Source of the DNA: UKL13-2 sp038321965
GTDB taxonomy: Bacteria; Pseudomonadota; Gammaproteobacteria; Burkholderiales; Usitatibacteraceae
NCBI GenBank assembly: GCA_038321965.1
Contig: JBBQFL010000021.1
Location: forward strand, 8,739-72,738
Direction: 5' to 3'
DNA: 64,000 nt
Both the position numbers and the translations under genes were made by a program. Below are positions 34,380 through 42,708 of the stretch, in pieces; position 1 is the stretch's first letter; every line of letters begins with the position of its first letter. The notes under the pieces were generated by a model. It had not been told where the DNA came from. It saw only the letters and a list, made by a program, of their open reading frames with translations, and made no database searches.

Positions 34380-35255
34380 TTACCGAATCGCGTCGTACTC
34401 GCTCAGTGCCGCTTTCATCTTCTGCATCGCTTTTGCCTCGATCTGGCGAATCCGCTCTGCGGAAACCCCAAATTCGTCAGCCAGTTCGTGGAGGGTTTTT
34501 TCCCGGCCTTCACCTTCTTGCACCAACCAGCGCGACTTGATGATTTCACGACTGCGTTCATCCAGACTCGCCAATGCGTTAGTCAAGCCACTCGAAGCAG
34601 CATGTTCTTTTTGCATGCTGGCGAGGCGCTCTGCAGGTTCCATCGTCGCATCCTGCAGATACGCGATGGGGCTAATCCAGGTGCTGTCTTCATCATCGTT
34701 GCCGGGTTCGAGCGAAATCTCCTGACCGGTCAGGCGTTTTTCCATCTCGGAGACGTCGGTCTCCTTGACGTTCAGCTGGCGTGCAACCTCTTTCACTTCG
34801 GTAGGAGAAAGCGTACCGAAATTAGGTTTCATGCTGCGCAAATTAAAGAACAATTTGCGCTGTGCCTTGGTCGTCGCCACTTTGACGATCCGCCAGTTCT
34901 TCAGAATGTACTCATGAATTTCCGCTTTGATCCAGTGGACGGCGAACGAAACCAGTCTCACCCCGCGATCCGGGTCGAAACGCTTTACCGCCTTCATCAG
35001 GCCAATATTGCCCTCCTGGATCAAATCGGCGTGGGGCAAGCCGTAACCGGTATATTTACGGGCAATAGCGACCACCAGCCTGAGGTGCGACATCACCATC
35101 TCGGAAGCAGCGGCCAAATCGCCTGTCGCCTTCAAGGTAACGCCCAAATCGTGTTCGCGTTCCGGCGTCAGCATCGGCACACGATTGACGGCAGAAATAT
35201 AGTTCTCAATGCTCGCAACTGACAGGGCGGGCAAATTCATCGTAGCAGTAGTCAT
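34380..35255 (-). CDS. rpoH: Heat-shock sigma factor sigma32
   Basis: A 291-residue group 3 sigma factor. ATG 35255 follows GGAGGTCAC; a longer frame to 35306 would run into the CIRCE operator. Region 2 has SHLRLVVAIARKYTGYGLP and DLIQEGNIGLMKAVKRFDPDRG, the RpoH-specific box AQRKLFFNLR is present, and region 4 has an HTH with ADEFGVSAERIRQIEAKAM. It is placed after ftsX as in many Proteobacteria. An HrcA operator and two sigma70-like promoters lie upstream, suggesting transcriptional rather than only translational heat-shock control. Confidence 0.97.
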   Translation of the reverse strand: MTTATMNLPALSVASIENYISAVNRVPMLTPEREHDLGVTLKATGDLAAASEMVMSHLRLVVAIARKYTGYGLPHADLIQEGNIGLMKAVKRFDPDRGVRLVSFAVHWIKAEIHEYILKNWRIVKVATTKAQRKLFFNLRSMKPNFGTLSPTEVKEVARQLNVKETDVSEMEKRLTGQEISLEPGNDDEDSTWISPIAYLQDATMEPAERLASMQKEHAASSGLTNALASLDERSREIIKSRWLVQEGEGREKTLHELADEFGVSAERIRQIEAKAMQKMKAALSEYDAIR

Positions 35256-35295
35256 GTGACCTCCACCAATCTCGAAGTTACGGGTTAGGATAATT

Positions 35296-35322
35296 TTAGC
35301 ACTCATGATCTCAGAGTGCTAA
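35296..35322. promoter_or_regulatory. CIRCE operator (HrcA binding site) upstream of rpoH
   Basis: TTAGCACTC-N9-GAGTGCTAA is present with no mismatch to the canonical CIRCE element, 41 bp upstream of the rpoH ATG. It lies immediately downstream of a sigma70-like promoter (35328-35357), where a bound HrcA would block transcription. Confidence 0.93.
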
Positions 35323-35327
35323 TTCCT

Positions 35328-35357
35328 TGAATAGTTCCAGGGCCGAACGGAGGTCAA
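35328..35357 (-). promoter_or_regulatory. Promoter-like element next to CIRCE (rpoH proximal)
   Basis: On the minus strand TTGACC and TATTCA are separated by 18 bp. The -35 is near consensus and the -10 is moderate. The predicted start site falls in or beside the CIRCE element. Confidence 0.45.
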
Positions 35358-35379
35358 ACGCGTTCGAGCGACAAGAGAG

Positions 35380-35391
35380 TTAGTTAACTAA
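35380..35391. repeat. Perfect 12-bp palindrome upstream of rpoH
   Basis: TTAGTTAACTAA is its own reverse complement. It lies at about +1 to +12 of the distal rpoH promoter (35399-35427), so it could be an operator. No known regulator is assigned. Confidence 0.5.
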
Positions 35392-35398
35392 TTGATTT

Positions 35399-35427
35399 AT
35401 TTTATTAATAATGAAAATAGGTGGCAA
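35399..35427 (-). promoter_or_regulatory. Sigma70-type promoter of rpoH (distal)
   Basis: TTGCCA and TAAAAT with a 17-bp spacer on the minus strand, each one mismatch from consensus, in an AT-rich stretch between ftsX and rpoH. This would allow rpoH expression independent of ftsEX. Confidence 0.6.
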
Positions 35428-35494
35428 AAAAGCATTACTTTCCCACAAAGGTAACAGGCCAAGGCCCACACAGTGATAGCCTAAAAAGGGCAAT

Positions 35495-36412
35495 TCATGA
35501 ACAATTGTCGCTACTAACGCGCCGCAAATAGAGCCAAACTGACAGGAAAGCACCGAACCAGCCTAGTAACGCAGATAAAGCAACTACGGCTAGCGACAAA
35601 CCCATTGCTGGCGCGCTCAGTGAGAAGCTGGTCCCATAAGACGTAGTCAGCGAGTGCACCTCAGCACCTGCCCACCAGACAAACAGTAGTACCGCAAACA
35701 CCGCAACCAGCCCAGCTAGCAGACCCTGCAGTGCACCGAAATATAGGAAAGGTCGACGAATGAAACGACGGGTGGCGCCGATCAGTTGACTCACTTCGAT
35801 TTCGTCCTTTTGCGTGAGTATCTGCAGTCGGATGGTGTTTCCAGTCACGAAAACGACCGCGGTAGCGAGTAGCAGCCCAAGAAGCAGTACCAGCCGCTCG
35901 GCAAATGTCCCAAATCGCCTAAGCTTTTGCGCCCACTCGAAGTCCATTGTTATGTTGTCCACTTTTGGCAGCTGCGCGATGCTTGCTCTCAAGGACTCCA
36001 AAGTTGCCGCGTCGCTAACGGACGGTCTTATGGAAAACGCGTGAGGCAAGGGATTGGCCTCAAGGCTGGAGACCAAATCTGCAAGATTTGCTACTCGCTT
36101 CATTTCGGCGAGTGCGGCATCGCGCGAAATAAAAGTCACACGGTCAACGTTGCTCATCGCCTTCAATCTCTTTTCCACCTCGCGGGTTTCCTGCTCATTG
36201 GCATTCAACGCAAGATAGACGTTTATGTTTGGCTCGGTATCCAAGCGACTTGCTGCAGCACTCACGTTGGCGAATATGACGTATAGGCCCAGCGGCAGGG
36301 TGATGGCCATACCGATCACGAATACAGAAAGAAAAGTCACCATCGGCTGCGAAATCAGACGTTTGACGGCGCGTTCGCAAGCGTGCGCGTGCGTAGTCAG
36401 CCACGCTCTCAT
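35495..36412 (-). CDS. ftsX: Cell division protein FtsX
   Basis: The membrane partner of FtsE, 305 residues with four helices: one near 25-50, then a periplasmic domain containing DAALAEMKRVANLADLVSSLEANPLP, and three C-terminal helices ending in an Arg-rich tail. The FtsEX complex controls cell-wall hydrolases at the septum. Its ATG overlaps the ftsE stop by four bases, indicating coupled translation. Confidence 0.95.
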   Translation of the reverse strand: MRAWLTTHAHACERAVKRLISQPMVTFLSVFVIGMAITLPLGLYVIFANVSAAASRLDTEPNINVYLALNANEQETREVEKRLKAMSNVDRVTFISRDAALAEMKRVANLADLVSSLEANPLPHAFSIRPSVSDAATLESLRASIAQLPKVDNITMDFEWAQKLRRFGTFAERLVLLLGLLLATAVVFVTGNTIRLQILTQKDEIEVSQLIGATRRFIRRPFLYFGALQGLLAGLVAVFAVLLFVWWAGAEVHSLTTSYGTSFSLSAPAMGLSLAVVALSALLGWFGAFLSVWLYLRRVSSDNCS

Positions 36413-37062
36413 GGGGCCGATTTTCCCTGCGCAAGTGAAATTCGGCGGCAGCTCAACTTCGCGATTCCGGCTTCGTCGTGCGTGGCTAACAGGACGGTGA
36501 CGCCAACCTGATTAAACGACTTGAACAGGTCGATGATGGTTTCTGCGTAGGCCTGATCGAGATTGCCGGTAGGCTCATCGGCGATCAAAATCGCTGGTCG
36601 GTTGACAATTGCTCGCGCGATGCAAAGCCGTTGTTGCTCCCCGCCCGACAATGTAATTGGCGCTGCTTTTTCGCGGCTTAGCAGGCCCACCTTATCCAGC
36701 GCTGCGCGCACCCGCCTCCCGATTTCCGCGTGTGAGAATGCCGCGATCGACAAGGGTAACGCAACGTTTTCAAAAACGCTTCTGTCGAAAAGTAACTTGT
36801 GATCCTGAAATACCATGCCCAGATTTCGGCGCATGACGGCGATCCCCTCCTCCTTGAGCTGTTTCACATTCTGGTTGTTAACCATCACGCTGCCCTGCGA
36901 GGCCAGTTCGATCCCGGCTGCCAGCCGCAGCAGCGTGGACTTACCGGCACCAGAATGACCAGTCACTGCGACAATCTCGCCCTTTTCAATCGACAGCGAA
37001 ACGCCCTTAAGCGCTTCAAAGCCATTCCGGTATCGTTTAACGGTGTTGGCAAAGGTAATCAA
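36409..37062 (-). CDS. ftsE: Cell division ATP-binding protein FtsE
   Basis: A 217-residue ABC ATPase with Walker A GHSGAGKST, LSGGEQQRLCIARAIV and Walker B ILIADEPTGNLD. The N-terminus MITFANTVKRYRNGFEALKGVSL is typical of FtsE, and the start codon is TTG at 37062. It lies 37 bp after ftsY and is coupled to ftsX. Confidence 0.95.
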   Translation of the reverse strand: MITFANTVKRYRNGFEALKGVSLSIEKGEIVAVTGHSGAGKSTLLRLAAGIELASQGSVMVNNQNVKQLKEEGIAVMRRNLGMVFQDHKLLFDRSVFENVALPLSIAAFSHAEIGRRVRAALDKVGLLSREKAAPITLSGGEQQRLCIARAIVNRPAILIADEPTGNLDQAYAETIIDLFKSFNQVGVTVLLATHDEAGIAKLSCRRISLAQGKSAP

Positions 37063-37099
37063 AATTGCGGCGCCGTATCAAAACGAGGAAACACGGCAT

Positions 37100-38092
37100 T
37101 TATCGCCGAAACAATGCGTTCACGAATTCGGATGCGTTGAACGGTCGCAGATCGTCAATACTCTCGCCAACGCCGATGAATCTCACTGGTATCGGCGCTC
37201 CAGGCTTCTCCATAGCAAGCGCCGCGATCATGCCCCCCTTGGCCGTGCCATCAAGTTTCGTCACCACCAGTCCGGAGAGTTGCAACGCGCTGTCAAACGC
37301 CTTTATCTGCTGAAGCGCATTCTGTCCGGTACTGGCATCGAGCACGAGCAGAGTTTCATGCGGCGCACCTGGTTCAGCCTTGCTGATCACGCGTTTCACT
37401 TTCTTGATCTCTTCCATCAGGTGTAGCTGTGTGGGCAGCCTGCCTGCGGTATCTGCAAGCAGAATATCAATGCCTTTAGCTTTTGCGGACTGGATGGCGT
37501 CGAAAATGACTGCCGACGCATCACCGCCTTCCTGCGCGATCACGGTCACGTTATTGCGTTCACCCCAAGTCATCAATTGTTCGCGCGCCGCCGCCCGGAA
37601 AGTGTCACCAGCAGCCAGCATGACGCTTTTACCCTCACTCTGAAAGTACTTGGCGAGCTTGCCGATTGTCGTCGTCTTGCCCGCTCCGTTTACCCCCGCG
37701 ATCATAATCACGAATGGCTTGGCAGTAGACGTAACTAGTGGTCGCTCAAGCGGGGAAATAAGCTCAATCAGCAGACCTTCAAATGTTGCCTGCAGTGAGG
37801 CTGCGTCCGAAATTTGCTTTTGCTTCGCCTCGGTCCGCAGATTGGAGATTAATTTCGTTGCTGCGACCACGCCAACATCGGCATTGATCAGCAGTACTTC
37901 AAGCTCATCAAATAGTGCGTCGTCTACTCTTCCGTGTCGCGAAAATAACTCGGATACGTCAGTATTGAGTACGGCGCGGGTCTTCGACAGTCCGTTCTTG
38001 AGCTTGGCGAGCCAACCCCCGCTGTCATGGGGCGAGACGGCCTCTGCAACGGGAGCAGCGCCTGAATGTTTTGAACCGAAAATACTAAACAA
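37100..38092 (-). CDS. ftsY: Signal recognition particle receptor FtsY
   Basis: The SRP-receptor GTPase that docks nascent membrane proteins. It has the helical N domain (LAKLKNGLSKTRAVLNTDVSELF), G1 GVNGAGKTTTIGKLAKYF, DTAGRLPTQ and TKLDGTAKGG. The start is placed at TTG 38092, giving MFSIFGSKHSG like other FtsY proteins, about 330 residues; a TTG at 38140 would add a hydrophobic extension across the rsmD start. The acidic A domain is very short. It heads ftsY-ftsE-ftsX and is divergent from rsmD, leaving 40 bp between starts. Confidence 0.94.
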   Translation of the reverse strand: MFSIFGSKHSGAAPVAEAVSPHDSGGWLAKLKNGLSKTRAVLNTDVSELFSRHGRVDDALFDELEVLLINADVGVVAATKLISNLRTEAKQKQISDAASLQATFEGLLIELISPLERPLVTSTAKPFVIMIAGVNGAGKTTTIGKLAKYFQSEGKSVMLAAGDTFRAAAREQLMTWGERNNVTVIAQEGGDASAVIFDAIQSAKAKGIDILLADTAGRLPTQLHLMEEIKKVKRVISKAEPGAPHETLLVLDASTGQNALQQIKAFDSALQLSGLVVTKLDGTAKGGMIAALAMEKPGAPIPVRFIGVGESIDDLRPFNASEFVNALFRR

Positions 38093-38132
38093 TGGGAAAG
38101 CCTGCCAGAATTTGATGGTGAGTGTTATCGCA

Positions 38133-38771
38133 ATGACCAAAATGCCCGTTCATTCTAAGCCAAGCGCCTCCCGCAGACCCAAGTCGAGCAATGTAGCTAA
38201 TCGTGTTCGGCTTATCGGCGGGATTTGGCGCAGCCGAATGATTGAGTTTCCTGACGCCGACGGATTGCGCCCCACCGCCAGCCGCGTGCGTGAGACTTTG
38301 TTTAACTGGCTAGGCCAATCCTTGCTCGGCAAACGTTGCCTCGATCTGTTTTCTGGTAGCGGAGCATTGGGATTCGAAGCGGCTTCAAGAGGCGCCACAG
38401 AAGTGGTGATGCTCGAGACCCAACCTGCCGCCATATTGGCGCTGAAGGAAAACCAGAGAAAGCTTGAAGCTACGATGTGCCGTATCGCCGCCACTGATGC
38501 CTTGAAATTCCTCGGCAAGGCCATCCAAAAATTTGATGTCGTGTTCGTGGATCCACCTTTCGCCTCAAACTTGATGGCGCCCATTCTGCGTGAATTGGCC
38601 GCATCGCTTGCTGAAGACGCGATGGTGTACACAGAATGGCATATGCCGATCGGAGAAGTGCTTGCTAATTTGTCGGACGTCGGCTGGGAAATCGTCAAAA
38701 AGGGCAGGGCGGGTGCGGTACACTTCGCGTTATTGCGGCTAGCCGCCAGTTACCACCAAACCCCGATCTGA
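38133..38771 (+). CDS. rsmD: 16S rRNA (guanine966-N2)-methyltransferase
   Basis: A 212-residue methyltransferase that modifies G966 of 16S rRNA. It has VRLIGGIWRSRMIEFPDADGLRPTASRVRETLFNWL, motif I CLDLFSGSGALGFEAASRG and the catalytic DPPF in FVDPPFASN. ATG 38133 or 38142 is the likely start. A much longer frame upstream (from 37650) runs antisense to ftsY and is not real. It precedes coaD by 8 bp, the common rsmD-coaD arrangement. Confidence 0.94.
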   Translation: MTKMPVHSKPSASRRPKSSNVANRVRLIGGIWRSRMIEFPDADGLRPTASRVRETLFNWLGQSLLGKRCLDLFSGSGALGFEAASRGATEVVMLETQPAAILALKENQRKLEATMCRIAATDALKFLGKAIQKFDVVFVDPPFASNLMAPILRELAASLAEDAMVYTEWHMPIGEVLANLSDVGWEIVKKGRAGAVHFALLRLAASYHQTPI

Positions 38772-38779
38772 GAATTTGA

Positions 38780-39259
38780 ATGATCAGAGCCGTATATCCC
38801 GGAACGTTCGACCCGCTTACCAAGGGCCACGAAGACCTTGTTGCCCGTGCGGCAAAGCTGTTTGGTCACGTCATTGTTGCAGTCGCTCACAGTCAGGCGA
38901 AGCAACCTTTTTTTTCGTTGGTGGAGCGCATCGGACTTGCCAAGGACATACTGGCACCTTTTCCGAACGTGACCGTGATGGGCTTTTCCGGTTTGCTGTC
39001 CGATTTTCTCGATGCGCACGAGGCAAACGTGATTTTGCGGGGCTTGCGTGCGGTATCGGATTTCGAATACGAGTTTCAAATGGCAGGAATGAATCGAAAG
39101 CTCAATCCAGGTGTAGAGACGATGTTTCTGACGCCGTCTGACAAGTACATGTTCATTTCCGCAACAATCGTGCGTGAAATCGCCACGCTGGGTGGCGACG
39201 TTAGCGATTTTGTACATCCGCTGATTGCGCGAGCACTGCTCGGCAAGGTCGGGAAATAG
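38780..39259 (+). CDS. coaD: Phosphopantetheine adenylyltransferase
   Basis: Fourth step of CoA synthesis: ATP plus 4'-phosphopantetheine gives dephospho-CoA. The 159-residue protein starts AVYPGTFDPLTKGHEDLV with the nucleotidyltransferase TxGH motif, RGLRAVSDFEYEFQMAGMNR, and FISATIVREIA near the end. The window also has coaE, giving the last two CoA steps. Confidence 0.97.
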   Translation: MIRAVYPGTFDPLTKGHEDLVARAAKLFGHVIVAVAHSQAKQPFFSLVERIGLAKDILAPFPNVTVMGFSGLLSDFLDAHEANVILRGLRAVSDFEYEFQMAGMNRKLNPGVETMFLTPSDKYMFISATIVREIATLGGDVSDFVHPLIARALLGKVGK

Positions 39260-39261
39260 TC

Positions 39262-39519
39262 TTGGCACTCAAGATTACTGATCAGTGTATCAACTGCGAT
39301 GTCTGCGAGCCGGAATGCCCCAACGATGCGATTTTTCAAGGCTTAGAGATTTATCAGATTGATCCTGCAAAGTGCACCGAGTGCGTCGGGCATTTTGAAA
39401 CGTCGCAATGCGTCGAGGTCTGTCCCGTAGATTGCATCCCCTTGGATCTGGACTATCCGGAGACGCGCGAGGAACTCCACGCGAAGTTCATCAGGTTGGT
39501 GCAACAGAAGGCGGCTTGA
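39262..39519 (+). CDS. YfhL-type 2[4Fe-4S] ferredoxin
   Basis: An 85-residue ferredoxin with two clusters: CINCDVCEPECPNDAI and CTECVGHFETSQCVEVCPVDCIP. The spacing in the second site (an insertion between the second and third Cys) is typical of the Allochromatium/YfhL ferredoxin group, which has unusually low potentials. The start is TTG at 39262, two bases after the coaD stop. The electron-transfer partner is unknown. Confidence 0.92.
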   Translation: MALKITDQCINCDVCEPECPNDAIFQGLEIYQIDPAKCTECVGHFETSQCVEVCPVDCIPLDLDYPETREELHAKFIRLVQQKAA

Positions 39520-39630
39520 GCAGTATATTGCTCGTCTGTTAGACCCGCAAAACAACTGGTGACGCCATATTCGGCGAGGCTTTCGGGAGATAAATGTCTG
39601 GATCGGTGCACCAGATAACGGGTTTCAAAA

Positions 39631-41628
39631 TCAAGCTGTTTCTTCAGCCCACTTTTCCGTATAACGTTCGAGGTTGGTACGGGCATCGGCCAGAGCGCCA
39701 TGTTTTTTCTTTAGCGTGTCCATCCGCGCCTGTAATTCTGCGATACGTTCTGCCAGGTCAAGTTCGGCATCCTTGATCATGTCGATACTGGCGACCCGTT
39801 GCAAAGTTTGTTCGCGAATCTCCAGTAATGGTGTTTCAATTGATGTGTACAGCCCACGCATCCAAGTCGCGCTCTCCCGGCTCGCGATCACAAATATCTG
39901 CATTACGCGACTTGCAACCAACTCTTCGAATTGTTCGGCGAGCAAACTGCCGCGGCGCACCAGCAGATTGCTGGTTTTGGTAAATTCGGTGTCCGACTTG
40001 ACGCGCGCCTTCTGCAACTCGGTCTGAAATCGCTGGGTCGGGAAGGGATGCACTTCGTACTTGCCCTGCAAGAGTTCGGTCGCCACCTTTTCGCCCACAG
40101 CATTGAAGAGCGTGCGTATTTCTTCAATCTTTGCCTCCATTGCAGTAAGCTTTTCGCCGACCAGGGCGAAATACCGGTTGACTGCTTCCGTGGTGCTTGC
40201 CGACAACATACTGCCCTTGATCGTCATCTTTGTGCGGTCGGCTTCGTATCGTGCGGCGCCAGTATCGACAACTACGGCCAATTCTTCAGCGAGTTTCGCA
40301 TGCATGGTTTTGATCGCCCGCACGTCTTTCAATGCACTGTCCAATCGATCATGGCGGACTCCGGCTTGCGCCACGACTGCAACCATCATTTTTTCGTTCT
40401 TTTCACGCACGTTATTGAGGCGATTGAGTCCCTCGAGCGTATCAAATCGCTGGCTGTCCAGAACTGCTTGCGCAGCATCCAGTGAATTGGACAATGTCGT
40501 CAGTACGTCTCTCGTCAATGACACCTGTCTATTGCGCGGCAAATTTGCACCCAGATTTCGTTCAAGCTGATACAAACGGCTCTTGAGCAGTTGATCGTTG
40601 TCGTGGGCGAGTTTTCCCGCCAAACCCTGGCGGGCCGAAACGGCAATCACCCGCATGGGGTCAACCCTCAGCATGTCCGCTGCATCGCGCACGCGCCGAT
40701 CAATTTCCCGCAGAAGCTCACGATTGGTTTCGAGCGGACCTTCCTGCGCGGGAACTTCCAATATGTCGATCTTGTTCAACACCACCATGCGCATCTGCCT
40801 CGATTCGTCTGTCGCACTGCCCAGCGCTCTTTCGCGGTAGGTGGATGTGTTGCCCAGATAGCCCCTGCACATGGCGAGATCTGTTTTAGTAACCCCCTGT
40901 GTGATATCAAACACCAACACCAGCGCATCGGAGTTGGGTACCCGCTCCCGTGCCAGTTCAGGTTCCAGCGAAAGTGCCGCCAGCCCCGGCGTATCGATGA
41001 TCACCAAACCAGCATCGAGCAATGGGTGTGGAAAATTGACCACCGCGTAACGCCAGCGTGGCACATCAACCATCGCAGAATTGCCTTCATTGACGCAGAC
41101 GGCGATACCCGCGCCGTGCAGGCCCCAGGCGACCGCATCATTCACGGATATTCGCTTCGTTTCTGAAAGCGCCGCGAGTGCCCGCGCGATGGAATCCGGA
41201 TTGTCGGCGTCAAAAAAAATGGCCCGCCATTGGGTCTCATCTTCGAGCAATTCTGTCAGGCGCCGCGGACTCTCGCGGGTCTCGATCGGCAACAACTTGA
41301 GACCAGTCCTCGCATCGCGACTAAAGCGCAATTCAGTCACACAGCGGGTAGACTTGCCGGGCCCGGAGGGTAAAAGTCGTCTGCCGAGATCGGCGAAAAA
41401 TAGTCCGTTTATCAGCTCAGATTTGCCGCGCGCCGTTTCAGCAACGAATGTGATAGAAACCCTCTCATCGGCGATCAATGTACTGACATCACGGAGTGCC
41501 GCGTCCAAATTGGCCGTCAGGAATTCGTGCGCGTGCAAAAACTCGTGTACGCGCGAAATCTGACTCTCGAGGCTATAGCGCCAGGATTGCAAGTCGGCAA
41601 GCCGAGCCGTAATTGCGGCTTTGCTCAT
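39631..41628 (-). CDS. Dynamin-family GTPase
   Basis: A 665-residue protein with a large N-terminal GTPase domain: P-loop FVAETARGKSELINGLFF (about 62-80), G2 region with STRCVTELRF, G3 DAGLVIIDTPGLAALS and G4 VVLNKIDILE. After about residue 350 it is long and helical with coiled-coil character, like the stalk of bacterial dynamin-like proteins. There is no clear transmembrane helix. The first P-loop Gly is Ala, as I recall for relatives in Betaproteobacteria. Membrane remodelling is a family inference; no paired second dynamin gene is present. It is convergent with the ferredoxin gene. Confidence 0.88.
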   Translation of the reverse strand: MSKAAITARLADLQSWRYSLESQISRVHEFLHAHEFLTANLDAALRDVSTLIADERVSITFVAETARGKSELINGLFFADLGRRLLPSGPGKSTRCVTELRFSRDARTGLKLLPIETRESPRRLTELLEDETQWRAIFFDADNPDSIARALAALSETKRISVNDAVAWGLHGAGIAVCVNEGNSAMVDVPRWRYAVVNFPHPLLDAGLVIIDTPGLAALSLEPELARERVPNSDALVLVFDITQGVTKTDLAMCRGYLGNTSTYRERALGSATDESRQMRMVVLNKIDILEVPAQEGPLETNRELLREIDRRVRDAADMLRVDPMRVIAVSARQGLAGKLAHDNDQLLKSRLYQLERNLGANLPRNRQVSLTRDVLTTLSNSLDAAQAVLDSQRFDTLEGLNRLNNVREKNEKMMVAVVAQAGVRHDRLDSALKDVRAIKTMHAKLAEELAVVVDTGAARYEADRTKMTIKGSMLSASTTEAVNRYFALVGEKLTAMEAKIEEIRTLFNAVGEKVATELLQGKYEVHPFPTQRFQTELQKARVKSDTEFTKTSNLLVRRGSLLAEQFEELVASRVMQIFVIASRESATWMRGLYTSIETPLLEIREQTLQRVASIDMIKDAELDLAERIAELQARMDTLKKKHGALADARTNLERYTEKWAEETA

Positions 41629-41657
41629 GAGGCGGTTTTACTCATCATTTCAATATT

Positions 41658-42506
41658 CTACTTCTGACAGTGAGCGCAAAAATAGGTAGACCGCTGGCCC
41701 TGTCGCATCGTACGAATCGGCGTCTTGCACGCCTTGCAGGGTTGTCCTTCGCGGTCGTAGACAAACGCGTTCAGTTGGAAATATCCAGGCTCACCGCTCG
41801 CTTGCAGATAATTGCGCAACGAAGAACCCCCGGCATTTATCGCATTCTGCAATGTGACTTTGATTGCTTCGGCCAAACGTTTTAAACGCGCAAGCGAGAC
41901 TTTGCCTGCTTCGCGCGTGGGGCGAATTGCGGCGCGAAACAGCGCTTCGGACGCATAGATATTGCCGACACCCACCACCACGTGGCTGTTCATGATGAAC
42001 TCCTTGATGCTGACGCTTCGTCCTTTGGCAGCGCGGTGCAAATGGGGGCCGTCAAAGTCGGCTGACAGTGGTTCCGGTCCAAGAAAATTTAGCAGCGGAT
42101 GCTTTGGCTCTGACGCCGCAATCCATAGTAGTGCACCAAAGCGCCGTGGGTCCGTGTAGCGAATGGTGGCGCCGTTGTCAAAAGCGATATCCACGTGGTC
42201 ATGCTTTTGAGGCGGCTGCAGTTTGTCGGTCGTTTCGATGAGTCTCAATGACCCCGACATCCCCAAATGGCTCAGCAAATAGCCGCGCTGCAGCCCCGCG
42301 ACGCCGCCGTGCCGACAATCCCACAGCAAGTATTTGCCCCGTCTTACGATGTCTACAACCGTCTTGCCGGATAAATACTTCGCAAGCTGTGCAGGAACCG
42401 GCCACCGCAGGCGCCGTTCACGAACGATAACGGTGGCAATGCGGGCGCCTTGCACCCGCGGAAGCAGTCCCAAACGTGTAGTTTCAACTTCGGGCAATTC
42501 GGGCAT
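41658..42506 (-). CDS. mutM: Formamidopyrimidine-DNA glycosylase
   Basis: A base-excision repair glycosylase/AP lyase for 8-oxoguanine. The 282-residue protein opens PELPEVETTRLGL with the catalytic Pro2/Glu3, has the helix-two-turn-helix segment VVGVGNIYASEALF and a C-terminal zinc finger (CKACKTPI and FCAHCQK). It precedes the dynamin-like gene by 29 bp and is divergent from the TPR gene. Confidence 0.96.
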   Translation of the reverse strand: MPELPEVETTRLGLLPRVQGARIATVIVRERRLRWPVPAQLAKYLSGKTVVDIVRRGKYLLWDCRHGGVAGLQRGYLLSHLGMSGSLRLIETTDKLQPPQKHDHVDIAFDNGATIRYTDPRRFGALLWIAASEPKHPLLNFLGPEPLSADFDGPHLHRAAKGRSVSIKEFIMNSHVVVGVGNIYASEALFRAAIRPTREAGKVSLARLKRLAEAIKVTLQNAINAGGSSLRNYLQASGEPGYFQLNAFVYDREGQPCKACKTPIRTMRQGQRSTYFCAHCQK

Positions 42507-42708
42507 GGGAACTCGTTTGGATAATGACAGTCTGCATTGTAGCGACTAAGCCTGTCCATCGATAAGCGTCTATGATGCGAAGTGTGCCCACCGGTTTCGA
42601 GGTGGGACCGTATTTGTCGGTGCCCGCAAAGTTATTCAGAATGGATATATTGTCATCAGGCGCCGTACACATCGCATTCCGCGCCACCTTCCAAAAAGCT
42701 CTCGCATC

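Noticed and set aside
34317..35222. 301-residue plus-strand ORF over rpoH
   Set aside because: It is antisense to sigma32 and its composition mirrors the rpoH codons.
37650..38132. N-terminal extension of the rsmD frame (373 residues in total)
   Set aside because: The first 160 codons are antisense to the FtsY GTPase domain and have no RsmD similarity; RsmD starts at 38133 or 38142.
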